A stretch of DNA of 64,000 bases, taken from the NCBI RefSeq assembly GCF_036588685.1, contig NC_086376.1, forward strand, positions 11,299,911 to 11,363,910. Direction: 5' to 3'. Positions within the stretch are counted from its first letter, which is position 1. Each line of letters opens with the position of its first letter. A program made the position numbers and the translations under genes. The notes beneath the pieces were generated by a model. The model ran no database searches, was not told where the DNA came from, and saw only the letters and a list, made by a program, of their open reading frames with translations. This document shows positions 10,610 through 20,932 of this stretch, one piece after another. Source of the DNA: Mytilus trossulus. Taxonomy: Eukaryota; Mollusca; Bivalvia; Mytilida; Mytilidae.

Positions 10610-11586
10610 AGTTTCAGTAACTGCGCAGTAACTGCGAGTATTCTTATATCGTACTTTGGTTTTAATTCGACCTGTTGATACAATTTTAAATGCATTTTTT
10701 GTATTTATTAGTCACTTGTTCATATATCTCGTCTCACCATTTTAAATATTTGGTATATAAGTGTTTGGTATTACGATGCATGATTTTTTTTTATTATTAA
10801 TTGATTTTTATTTTTGGTGATCTATGCCAGAGAGTAAAACTTTCTCAGAAATACGAGATATCCGTTTTCGTTGTCAATTCCCACGAACAGACACATGAAA
10901 AACTACCATGTTATGAGTATTGATACTTGATAAGTTCGGTCTATGATAGAGAGTTATTAATATTTTTTCGATTATGGCGAGAATCTAATAGCGTGATATC
11001 AGCCGCAGAATTTGTTAAGTATTTATTTTGTCTTCCCTATAAATGTATTCGACATTGAAGAGATATCTTTCATGGATCTGTTTCATGGCAAAATAAATTT
11101 AAAAGGTATATAAAATAAAGCTACAACTTAAGATGCAAATAAAATTGTTATTATTATGTGAAACTGCGTGACTGACATGAAACTTCATTGACAAGGTTGT
11201 TCCTTTAGTATCTAAATTACTTTTAAAAATAAAATTGTTTTTATCATATACAGAAGCAAAATTACTTTAAAAGTATATCGCTTGAAGCGTTTTTAAGTTG
11301 ACAATAACTTTCTTTTCCGTTGATTAACTAAAGGATGTGTTGCTTTTATTTTCTCTCTTGACTGGTTACCAATTATACTTATAACTATAAATATTTTTGT
11401 TCCTTAACTATTGAAATATCCCATTACATTCATATCCTGTTTTGGATTTTACTCTTCTTTTAAATATAAAACTTTGCATGTGTATGCAATGAAAATCTTG
11501 ATATTCAGTTCAGATATATTTACTCGACTAGTTGGTATAGATATACTTTCAAGTTAAAACACTGGTTTTCTCCCATATCTTCGGCT
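10610..11586. other. Upstream region of the Ig-domain gene
   Basis: AT-rich sequence with no recognised repeat. It should contain the promoter and any 5' untranslated exon of the gene starting at 11587, but no core promoter element can be assigned with confidence. Confidence 0.35.
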
Positions 11587-11929
11587 ATGAAGATACTGGT
11601 AGCTTTTTGTGTTGTAGTTTCACTAGGAAAGGAAATACAAACGTGTCAAGACGGAGACTGCATGAAACTTGAAAAATATACATATTGTAACTCTGAACCT
11701 AGCATCGATTTGGAATGTAGCAATAATGTACCAGGTGCGAGACCACGATCGTGGATACATTCTTTTAAATCAAAGTTTATTCGTAAGTTAAAGGGAATAG
11801 TGTACAATAATACACGTCATGTATTATCTATACCATTTTGTAGTAGTATGGATATAGGTCAGTATATTTGTATTTGGGATATTCCTGGAAATCCTTCCAT
11901 CAAAAAGACGACAACACTGATAGTTAATG
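11587..11929 (+). CDS. Ig gene exon 1: signal peptide and Ig domain 1
   Basis: It encodes residues 1-114 plus one base. MKILVAFCVVVSLG is a short hydrophobic signal. Ig landmarks are C43 (B strand), W55 (C strand) and the F-strand signature D88-I-G-Q-Y-I-C94. Extra cysteines C20, C25, C33 and C84 suggest more disulfides than a plain Ig fold. NNT at 73-75 is an N-glycosylation site. The donor is AATG|GTTAGT. Confidence 0.82.
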
Positions 11930-14900
11930 GTTAGTATTTATTTTAAAAATATGCATACAAAATATGTGTATAAAGATAGTTCGACCAATAAACACTCTTT
12001 TTCATGAAATTTAACCAATAACATTCTTTGAAAGTAGGAGAACATTTGTACGAGATAAAACGTTCTTTTTGTCATTAAACCATCATATGTAAAATTTAAA
12101 AACCATAGATTTTTTCTTAAAAGATAATATGTTGTTAACACTTAAATTCCTGTTTTAATGAGATAAGTAACAAAATGGTAACCATATAAGAGACCCTAAC
12201 AAGAGCAGCAGACATCCTTACATATCTGTCCGCGCTTTAATTGGTTTTTTTACTTTTAATTTGGTTATAAATGAACTAATTATTGTACTTTATCGTAGGT
12301 CCTGCAATTGTTTCGTCTCATCTTGTGTACACACGGACAACTTGGACTGAGATGAATTTGAAAGTGATGTTTTACTCTCATCCAATTCCTTCACAATTAA
12401 AATGGTATGTGAACGACAAGGAAATCAAGCCAGGACCAAAGTACTCACAACCGATCTACTTTACAAAAGTATCATTGCGATTACACGATAATATACATGT
12501 AAATATTTCTGGATATACAGCCTACCTTACTATTTATAAAGATACATATGATCCTACAGGCATTTATCAATGTGTTATAGAAAATACATTTGGATCAACG
12601 AAAGAAATTATCAATGTCAAAGAAGGTAATACATCTAATGATTAATAAAATAATTTTATTTTCAATTTTAACAGTTTTACAAAACTTTCAATTTTTTAGA
12701 TACTAAGGCTTTTCTACCTCAGGCATAGATTACCTTAGCTGTATTTGGCAAAATTTTAGAAAAGTGTTTTCCTCAAAGCGTCACTGATGAGTATTTTGTA
12801 GACGAAACTCGTGTCTGATGCAAGTGCTTAGTTTCTATGATGAGTTTTATCAATAACCACTTGTTCGATGCAACTGCTGGCGGAGTTTGAATTCCCCGAG
12901 GGTATCACCAGCCCAGTAGTCAGCACTTCTGTGTGACATGAATTGTCATTTATATGGTCATAATTCAAAATTAAATGTCAAACTTTGAAATAAAGCATGT
13001 CTACCTTAGGAATAAATTACCTTAGCTGTATTTGGCAAAACTTTTAGGATTTTTTTTGTCCTCGATGCTCTTCAACTTCGTATTAAGTTTTGGCCTTTTT
13101 AACTTTGATTCGTCTGGGGCAAATTCTAAATTTCAATACTGGTCTCTATGATGAGTTTATTTAGTGCGTGGGGTCGTGGGTTTAAACACCGGCTGAGTAC
13201 TTGGTATTTTGGTAATATAGGTATTTGTTGCTTCTCCGCTGAACACGTGGCAGTAAGGAGTAAGAGCAAAACTGGTCGGTTTGGAATCCTGGTTATAGTA
13301 GCCTTGTGAAGTAGCCCTTAAAACTTCCGGCTCAGTGTGTCGGGCTAGTACAAACCAAGGTTCACATTTTCATTGCATTAACATGTTCTCGCTTAATATC
13401 AATTTTATTTAACACTGAAGCCACCAATTAATGAAATAAAATAGTATGAAGGGAATCACAGAGAAAAAAACTACTGAGAAAAATATATGACAAGCATCTT
13501 GTAATCCACACACTAGGACAGCTTACATCTTTTCAAAATTCCAATACATATAGTTATAAATGGACACACACCTGTCACTCTTAATTCTGTTATTGAATTT
13601 CAATTCGATTTTAAAGGGGTCCTATTATTCTTTGTATGTATTATGTCAGTGTTAATGGGATTGAAGTCAACCTTTTGGATTTTTGAGACGGCAATAAAGA
13701 AATAATCAGCAATTCAACCATAACCAACCAAACTAAACAGGAATATGCATAAGGGCGATGTTTTTTATATTTTTAAACTACTGGCATTGTTTCAATACTT
13801 TTTTTAAAAGTGAAGAAATGAAAGAAACATATTCAAATGCAAAGTCGGTTTTTATATTCTATCTAAAAGCGATATATTCATAACTTGAGAAGCAAAAGAT
13901 TGATTTTTTTTTTTAATTTCAATTTTAGAAATGATGCTCCAGAAACCAACTACAGAATCAGTTACTATAGTTGGTGCTGTTTTGGGTGCCACATTAGCTT
14001 CAACGTTGTTTATTGTTGTACTATGCTGTGTTGTTTTTGTAAAGAAAATGCGGCAAAAAGTTACAGGTAAAAATAGAAATATCATGAATAGAGAATATTA
14101 ATATCTCAAAAATTGATATGGATGAGATTTTGAAAAAATAATGTCATATAGCACTTTATCCTGATCACATAACAACTTGTATTTAAAGTACTTGATTTAT
14201 TGATATGGAAATCGTTTGATGGACTTAAATAAGTTACAGATGTGTAATCAAAAAATTAATGAAAAAAAGTTTTCAATAAAATAAGAGGATACAGAAATCC
14301 TAATATCAGTAAAACCTATCATACGTATTTTCCTATATTTTCTTTAGATGCACATTTTTGATATATATTATTGTTTCATGTCTTTAAAATTCAAATGACA
14401 TTAAGTCATTATATAAGAATAAGGAGTTGTGGTATATTTGCCAATGAAACATATTTCCACCAGAGACCAAAAGACATTTATAACGTTTTGAAATATAATT
14501 GATATGCAAAATAGCAATCATATGTTTTCATTATAATTACCTGGCTGTTTATTTGTGTATATATATAAAGTAATATGACAAAAATACTGAATTCCGAGAA
14601 AAATTCAAAAAGGAAAGTTCCTAATCAAATATCAAAATCAAATGATAAAAAACATCAAACGAATGGACAAAAACTGTCATAAAATTATCCCTGACTTGGT
14701 ACAGGCATTTTCAAATGTAGAAAATGGTGGTTTGAATCTGGTTTTATAGCACTAAACCTCTTACTTGTGTGACAGTAGCACCAAACTCCATTATACTTTT
14801 AGCGATGCGTGAACATAAAAGACATGATAGGTAAAATTGTCAAAAGAGGGGTACAGTAGTCATCACTGTGTCACAATCTCAATTAGAACAAAAACAAACA

Positions 14901-17900
14901 AATATTAAACATAGAAGCACTATCTATCAAATTTAACAACCACATGCATTGCTTACTTATATATGTATTTCAAATCAACCCATAAAGTATTGAAATATTT
15001 GAAGTCATGTGACTGCATTCACATCAACTCTAGGGTAAAGTCGCGCTACAGGAATGTTTGCACATATTTTCTAATTTTTCGCATTAGCATTAGAAATATG
15101 TAACTCTTACGTTTTACAATTAATCAATATTTTGTTAAACATCTTTCAGGTTTTTGGTCTAAAAGATGTGTTAAAATTTTAACTCGTGAATACGTATCCG
15201 ACCAAATATGTTATATGTTGTTTGTTTTCTTGCACTCTTTAAATTCATTTCACGCTTTAACATTCGTCCGTTTTTCTTCTACGAAAAGTCAATTTATCAT
15301 GAATTGATTATTTGGTGAAAACACAGTATTCCATGCGTGTGAAGGACAAACATTCTTATTTGAAGATCATATAGCATATAAAAATAAGGAGATGTGGTAT
15401 GATTAACAATGAATATTCAGTGTCTTTAAACGTGGTGGGTTCTTTTCATTTTTTAAAAGTTTATATTTACAACTTGGTACCATCTCCGATTGAAACATAT
15501 AATCCTTGTTCAACATAGCGTATTCAAATTTTCAGAGGATACAAAGTCAACACAGTCAACATCCGACCTGTTGATAAGCCAGATGTGCCGTTAACTTTTA
15601 GCTTTGCACAACCCTATATATAATCTTCTATATAGTAATGTTTTTTAACATGTTCTGGTAATTTTGTTTTTGGGGAAGATCAAACAATGTTGCAATTATT
15701 TGTAAACTAACAAGAATATGCAAAGGGTGTTTTGTTTTGCAGTCAAGAAGAAAGAGACCCTAGAACTAGAAGTGTAAGTATGTTTTGCTATTAGTATACG
15801 TCTTATCTATCCATTGGAGCTCATATCTATTTCTCAGTGTTGTATATCAGCAATATCTACAGTAAGTCTGTTGAAATTTGAAATTATTGCTGAAATTACG
15901 GAAATGTCCTCGGACACTTTTACTGGTTTCATAGTCCGATTTGCTTATAAGTGTAATATACCTGCACTTACATCTTTTATAAAGGCTTTCAAACGTACGA
16001 TGTTCACCCGTAGTAAGAAAGATACGTTATATTTATATATATATAAATGTGACACAGACATTGTTAATTTCCTGTATTTTGTAAATCATCATATCTGATA
16101 GCGGTTTTCTTTATTTTCTTCAGGTATAGTTGTAAATAAATGTTTTTTCTATTAATTTACGTTACAGTTCTTACAAGTGAATGCAAAACTTATGTATTAG
16201 AATTAATTGATTTCATTTTTTATCTTTCAAACAACAAAATATAATCAAAGAGCTGATAGCTCTGAGGTGGAAGAAGGTGCATAAAAGGTTACTTGAATTA
16301 CCTTAAAAGTAGGCCCAATAACCCAGCCTGCTTTGTTCCATTATCGTTATGACGGTTTTTTTTTCTTCAAACAAGAATGTAACCCTCATTTGAAGAACAT
16401 TACAACCCACTGTAAAAAATGAGCACCTTTATATTCATATTATTTGATGAAACTTTCCCAAAGAACTATGCATCTATCAAGTATTAAATGGTCAAAACAT
16501 GTCAAAAGAATTTTGTGATGTTTCTAAACTGATATCTTCTTTATTAATTTAATCCCTCATTTAAAAAAGTTGTTCCAAACATAATGAATTTTCACACTTT
16601 TGACTTTTGAGTTAAAAATCTTAAAATTTTCTTTCTTTTTTCTCAACAGTTAAATGACCTCTTGTTCAAGGGACAGTCCTTCATTTAAGAGACACCACTC
16701 ATAATAAGGAGGGGGTCCCAATCTGTTTGTTGGTCTTTATGAAAAAAAGAAAAGTACATGATTTAATTGAATACAAAAATAACGTATTATGTCAATAAAT
16801 TAGTGAAAAAACTACTATTCAGTATTATCTTTATGGTAGTACTGCATCATTGAATTTTGTCAATCAGCCATGCTTTTATCCTTAAGCTGTGTAAGCACAC
16901 TTTTTGCAGATGAAAATTCGCCTGCGGCAGTGCCATTTTCACAATTTTACAAGATGAAAATAACAAAGTTCAAAATCTAGCAGGTTATAATAATCTTCAG
17001 AGAAAACGTTTTTCATTGGCTTATTAATTTGATCATGAGAAACACAGAATTTGACAGGATTATTAATTTGATCATGAGAAACACAGAATTTGATTGGCTG
17101 AACACGATTGTTTTACCTTGGGAACAAAATAAGGAATAGACGATTTTCAGTAAATTGTGTTTTACAGGTGGTTTTTTTAACGATTTTTAATATTTTTAAT
17201 AAATGCAAGGACGTATTATAAAACGTCCTTGATAAGATTGAAGAGAATGAACACAGGGCGAACGTACTATATGGTCGAAAGAACTGAGGACGAACAGACC
17301 AAGGGCAAACATGTAAACAGGGCGAGTCGACCCGATCCAAATTTACGCATTCGTACTGTTACAAGTAAACAAATGTTCATGTAGATAAGATTAAATCTAA
17401 CAATTTACATAAATAAAAGAGTACATATTTGCGATAGTGATTGTTTTTCAATACTAATTTACAAAAAAAAAGATTCAGACGCTTAATCATGTGTAAAACT
17501 CGGTGTCAAGAATCGAGTTGTGATGAAATTGTAATGCACAGAAACGGACGCGAATTACGGAGGTTGTAACGGTTGTAAAGTCGGCACCATAGGTCTTCAG
17601 AAGACTTGAAATCTTCTTCCACCAAAAAAAGTTCCTTTGATAAATCTTATGAAATCAGCTAAGACTGTCTCTAGAAATGGTATCTTTATTTACCATAAGT
17701 TAAATAACACTTTTTTCATAAAAAGTTCAAATGATGAAGTCAGTTAACACACTCTTACCGAGAACAAACACGATAATAAAATAACCCATGTTGTAAGGAA
17801 TACATTTATATCAATGTATTTGGTACTGAAGAAGCGAATTTCAATGTACCCGGTATTTGGTACTGAAGAAGCGAAATTGAAGTGAATATACACTTGACAA

Positions 17901-18195
17901 TATTGTAGAAAATCATGCAAAGGAAAATATTCTAACCTAAGCGGAGGAAGTTTTATCCTCTTTCTTTTAACATTCCTCTGAACGTCACCAAAATTTTCTA
18001 CGAGACGCATATTGTATAGTTCAATGATGCCCTTTGTGATGATCTTGCTACTTTGGAATGTGTTTTCCTCCATTATGATTAATACAGTACTATTTGTATC
18101 GTTTTAGGGATGGAATATACCAAGAATCCTCCTCTGATGGCTACATGTACATAGATGCTTGTCTTACCGACATTTCAAGTACAAAATCTCAGTAA
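11587..18195 (+). CDS. Two-Ig-domain single-pass membrane protein (receptor or adhesion type)
   Basis: Five exons join to a 308-residue protein: 11587-11929, 12299-12625, 13929-14066, 15743-15773 and 18108-18195 (927 nt including stop). All junctions are GT/AG; intron phases are 1, 1, 1 and 2. The order is a signal peptide (about residues 1-14), Ig domain 1 (about 25-114), Ig domain 2 (about 116-224), a transmembrane helix (about 235-261), a basic stop-transfer KKMRQK, and a 41-residue tail with Y284, Y292 and Y294. The layout is that of a cell-surface recognition or adhesion molecule. Ligand and pathway are unknown. Ig domain 2 lacks the B-strand cysteine (F139). Each Ig exon is flanked by phase-1 introns, typical of shuffled extracellular modules. 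Two alternative terminal exons are possible (15536, 16124). The start is the first ATG before the hydrophobic signal. The exon structure is inferred from sequence only. Confidence 0.82.
12180..12298 (+). other. End of Ig gene intron 1
   Basis: The acceptor is preceded by a weak pyrimidine tract (ttgtactttatcgtag). The rest of the 369-bp intron is AT-rich without repeats. Confidence 0.5.
12299..12625 (+). CDS. Ig gene exon 2: Ig domain 2
   Basis: It encodes residues 115 (split codon) to 223. W150 (LKWYVND) and the F-strand block D199-P-T-G-I-Y-Q-C206 are intact, followed by the G-strand block ENTFGSTKEIINV. Where the B-strand cysteine should be, the chain reads LKVMFYSHPIP with F139; TTT differs from TGT (Cys) by one base. 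NIS at 183-185 is an N-glycosylation site. The donor is GAAG|GTAATA. Confidence 0.85.
12697..12855 (+). repeat. R1 dispersed repeat in Ig gene intron 2
   Basis: 'ataga ttaccttagctgt', 'gcgtcactgatgagtatttt' and a core reading gtagacgaaactcgtgtctg are present. Middle sequence is shortened relative to the 36595 copy. Confidence 0.8.
12860..13170 (+). repeat. R1 dispersed repeat with head region, in Ig gene intron 2
   Basis: This copy includes the head block shared with the 38038 satellite ('gagggtatcaccagcccagt', 'agtcagcacttctgtg'), followed by 'aataaattaccttagctgta' and 'gatgctcttcaacttcgta'; the core itself is eroded. It shows that head and core belong to one element of more than 300 bp. 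Confidence 0.8.
13171..13928 (+). other. Rest of Ig gene intron 2
   Basis: No additional Ig-type exon was found here. The acceptor at its end sits behind a strong T-rich tract (gattttttttttttaatttc then aattttag). Confidence 0.45.
13929..14066 (+). CDS. Ig gene exon 3: transmembrane segment
   Basis: It encodes residues 224 (split) to 269. A short stalk (MMLQKPTTES) leads to 27 uncharged residues, VTIVGAVLGATLASTLFIVV through LCCVVFV, followed by KKMRQK. A small-residue pattern (G239, A240, G243, A244) and two adjacent cysteines (C256, C257) are visible. The acceptor follows a long T tract and the donor is ACAG|GTAAAA. The exon is too short to stand out as an open frame. Confidence 0.85.
14415..14475 (-). 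repeat. R6 terminal fragment in Ig gene intron 3
   Basis: 'aaggagttgtggtatatttg' followed by 'ccaatgaaac' is the inverse of the R6 end (compare 51285-51320). Confidence 0.45.
14570..14775 (-). repeat. R4 dispersed repeat in Ig gene intron 3
   Basis: 'attccgagaaaaattcaaaa', 'aggaaagttcctaatcaaat', 'caaacgaatggacaaaaact' and 'ccctgacttggtacaggcat' occur in this order, as in 60645-60790. Confidence 0.75.
15536..15594 (+). CDS. Possible alternative last exon of the Ig gene (tail A)
   Basis: The acceptor attttcag at 15528-15535 is in phase with the end of exon 3. Reading on gives EDTKSTQSTSDLLISQMCR and then TAA at 15592. This would produce a 288-residue protein with a Ser/Thr-rich tail and no tyrosine. 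The polypyrimidine tract is moderate. Use of this exon is an inference. Confidence 0.4.
15743..15773 (+). CDS. Ig gene exon 4: juxtamembrane micro-exon
   Basis: It is a 31-bp exon between ttttgttttgcag and the consensus donor GTAAGT, encoding V270 (split) to E279, KKKETLELE, a charged juxtamembrane stretch. It changes the intron phase from 1 to 2. The strong splice sites on both sides support it despite the small size. Confidence 0.7.
16124..16139 (+). CDS. Possible alternative last exon of the Ig gene (tail B)
   Basis: A strong acceptor (tttattttcttcag) is in phase with exon 4 and would add only VYSCK before TAA at 16137-16139, giving a 284-residue protein. It could equally be an unused cryptic site. 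Confidence 0.3.
16140..18107 (+). other. Ig gene intron 4
   Basis: It holds a 34-bp direct duplication (attaatttgatcatgagaaa, near 17025 and 17062) and a second direct repeat, tatttggtactgaagaagcg, at about 17817 and 17861. No further exon with matching phase was found. The acceptor is tatcgttttag. Confidence 0.45.
18108..18195 (+). CDS. Ig gene exon 5: cytoplasmic tail
   Basis: It enters in phase 2 and encodes DGIYQESSSDGYMYIDACL and then TDISSTKSQ before TAA. Y292-M-Y-I295 fits the YxxΦ endocytosis signal, and Y284 and Y294 lie in acidic surroundings that could be phosphorylated. It is not a canonical ITIM because position -2 of Y292 is aspartate. Confidence 0.75.
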
Positions 18196-18242
18196 AGACA
18201 TGGTTAAAATTTGTGTTTTACAAAGTGATATTTTATTGATAT

Positions 18243-18360
18243 GATCAACCTGAACTCTATAAATGTATGCCAGTACTCTCAGTGAAGAAGGCCCTAGGCT
18301 ATCCAACCTGAACTACAATGTATATAAATGTATGTTAGTACTCTCAGTGAAGAAAGGGTA
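18243..18360 (+). repeat. Imperfect direct repeat in the Ig gene 3' region
   Basis: 'caacctgaactctataaatg' to 'gtactctcagtgaagaagg' (18247-18288) recurs as 'caacctgaactacaatgt' to 'agtactctcagtgaagaaag' (18304-18356). Confidence 0.7.
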
Positions 18361-18423
18361 TCAATGTTAGAGCTCTTCGTTTCAACATACAGATCATACC
18401 TGTACGCTTTCCAAATTGTATAT

Positions 18424-18429
18424 AATAAA
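18424..18429 (+). terminator. Candidate polyadenylation signal AATAAA (Ig gene)
   Basis: It is the first AATAAA after the stop codon at 18195, about 230 bases downstream. No GU-rich element was evaluated. Confidence 0.35.
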
Positions 18430-18461
18430 CCATGATAGTATAAACAGTAGCAAGTAGATAG

Positions 18462-18745
18462 ATAGAAGAAGATGTGGTATGAGTGTCGACTCTTAATCCA
18501 AGTCACAATATGTAAAAGTAAATTATTATAGGTCAGGCCTTCAACACAGACCCTTGGCTCACACTAAACAGCAAGTTATAAAGGGTCCGAAAAATGATTT
18601 ATGCATGTAAAACCATTGAAACGGGGAAATCCAACAATCAAATCTATATATAGAAACGAGATACACAAATGAACGACATCAACAAACGACAAACTCTGAA
18701 CTTTAGGTGTCTGACTTTTGACAGGTTCAAACATATGCATCGGGT
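18462..18745 (-). repeat. R6 dispersed repeat, near full length
   Basis: It is the inverse of the 51030 copy: 'gaagatgtggtatgagtgtc', 'aggccttcaacacagaccct', 'tggctcacactaaacagcaa', 'acgacatcaacaaacgacaa', ending near 'gacttttgacaggttc'. Confidence 0.7.
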
Positions 18746-19034
18746 TGAAACGTTTTGATAAATACCAACCTTCATCCTTACCTGAAACAATAGTATAATT
18801 TCACAACAAAGAAAGACACAATATAAAATATCAATTGGGATAGCTTAACTCAATCAAGACATATTAACAAAAACTCAAGCACTTGATTTAAGCGTTTAAA
18901 ACCCAGACCGGCTTATATTTTGTGTACCTTTAAGAAATTTCTGTCTGTTTATGCTTAGAGCCTTTGAATAATAATAAAAAAATATAATAAATTAATGGTT
19001 ATAATTATAAATTACATGTTTACAAAACGTTAAT

Positions 19035-19270
19035 TTTTTTTAAATACTTCGGCTTTTCTATCTCAGGAATAGATTATCTTAGCTGTTATTTTGGCAAAAC
19101 TTTTAGGAATTTTTGGTCCTCAAAGCTCTTCAAATTTGTACTTTATTTGGCCTTTTTAACTTTTTTTATTCGAGCGTCGCTGTTGATTCTTTTGTAGACG
19201 AAACGCGCGCCATTTGCAAATATAAAATGTCAGTTCTCGTATCAATGATGAATTTATTTATATCGGGGTT
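19035..19270 (+). repeat. R1 dispersed repeat copy
   Basis: It shows 'aatagattatcttagctgtt', 'ggtcctcaaagctcttcaaa', a core reading gtagacgaaacgcgcgccat, then 'tatcaatgatgaatttattt'. Confidence 0.85.
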
Positions 19271-19289
19271 TCATGTACGGAGGAATATT

Positions 19290-20740
19290 TTTTAAATATC
19301 GGAAATAATCTCATGAAGCCTCAAGTTGTAATAAACTATAAGAACAAAAGGTTCTCCCATAACTATAAGATTAACGTAATATTGGTAAAAAGAAATTACG
19401 TTACATCTGATGGCTAGTAGACAAAAATATATTGAACACGATTTCAAATGTGTTTTCCCTAAGCAGAACCGTAAAACTACACATAACAAAAAAAGAAGAA
19501 GAAAATTGGAAAAAACTAGGCAAGCAGGCGTACAAAACATTCTTGCATTTTCATATCAAGAATTGAGTAATGTATACTTCAAATAGTAATTATTGGTGAC
19601 ATGAAGCTTCTGTACTACACAATGTATCAACCGGCTTGTGGTTCTGCAATAATTTATTTCGAGTATAAGGAAAATGGATCTTGTTCAACATTATCAGTGC
19701 GCAAACTTAATTGAATTTCTCAACTTGCTAGGTAAATATCATTTAACGAGCCTTCACAGCTCACACAGGGATCCCCCCTCACAATTTGTGTGTATATTTC
19801 TCTTTCAAATAAAATTAAGGTTGCAAGGCATTTTCAAATGTTTTGCTACTATATGAAATCAAAACATGAGTTTTGGATGTATGGGAAATTTATTAAGTAA
19901 AACATCAAGTTTTCTTTATTTCGGCTTTATAATTGAGAGCAGGTTATGTGATAATTCCATTCGACTGTTAATTGAACAGGAAAAAACTGACGATTTGATT
20001 CCTAGAGTACTTCATGCTTGCGAAAAGAAAAGACGTTCACATAACTAAACATGGTACATACGGCTAGAGATTACTAAATTTGTGTAATTATTGATTCTGG
20101 GGTTTTGCGTTTATAACATTAGCAAAACAAATTAATGATTATATTTCAAGAAATTAGTCATACGGTGGGATGTTAGGGGAACAAGAAAGGTCGAACTAGC
20201 ACTCACAGATAGTGACTAAGTTCCACTCTTTGGGCTTTATTAAAGCGTTATCGAAAATTTGTGTTATTTTTATGAAGCGTTGACCACACACACTACTTGT
20301 CTCGATATTTAAAATAATAAGCATGTCACCTACAGTAAATAGACACACATTTAATGATACAAAATTCGTCTGTCAGCCGGCTATGAGAGACTAATGCAGT
20401 ACTTTTTACGGTAATATAATGAAACAAAAAAGATTAATTATATGATACAAAAACGGATGTAACAAGATACATTTTGACCCCTATAGTTTTATAATTTTTG
20501 GACGGGGAGTTTCACCCCCTGGTACTCCTTTTACCTAAAATCCACGTCTTTTCTCTTTCGGAGAACTAGTAACTGCCTGCGGAGTCAGTTTACACATATG
20601 TTCAGATAAATTATAATATAATTAAGATAAATTGCATTGATAAATATAAGCATCAGAATTGCAGAGTTTCTGTCTCCTTCTAATCAATGCTTGTCGTCAG
20701 TTATGTAGCATATCTCTACAGTTCCGAGCTACATTTAATT
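19290..20740. other. Intergenic stretch between Ig gene and P450 3' end
   Basis: AT-rich and without a recognised repeat. It contains a 60-codon plus-strand frame (19866-20048) discussed in the findings. The P450 3' untranslated region should lie at the right-hand end (minus strand). Confidence 0.35.
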
Positions 20741-20750
20741 GTGTGTAATG

Positions 20751-20932
20751 TCAGCTACGTAGAATAGCTCTACAGTCATATGGTAATGGTGTGCGAGTTA
20801 TACCTAGGTGTCCTTTAGTAGAGGGTGGATCCTGTCCTTCCGGTGAAAGAAACTCATATCTCTGCACCATTGACGTCAAATACAGAAACAACTCCATTCT
20901 GGCTAAAGATTCTCCAAGACAAACCCTCCTAC
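20751..20932 (-). CDS. P450 exon 4: heme-binding loop and C-terminus
   Basis: The split codon G436 is followed by RRVCLGESLARMELFLYLTS, with C440 as the thiolate heme ligand, and the L-helix. The chain ends PLPYDCRAILRS-stop. The acceptor is ctaattgcag. Confidence 0.95.

Noticed and set aside
9604-10695. 363- and 284-codon minus-strand frames as real proteins
   Set aside because: Both are translations of a 36-bp minisatellite in overlapping frames. No start context, domain or splice signal favours either, so they are described only as part of the repeat.
17744-18073. 109-codon minus-strand frame in the last intron of the Ig gene
   Set aside because: A basic stretch looks protein-like, but no domain, no partner exon and no signal were found. 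It overlaps a direct repeat and runs antisense to the intron.
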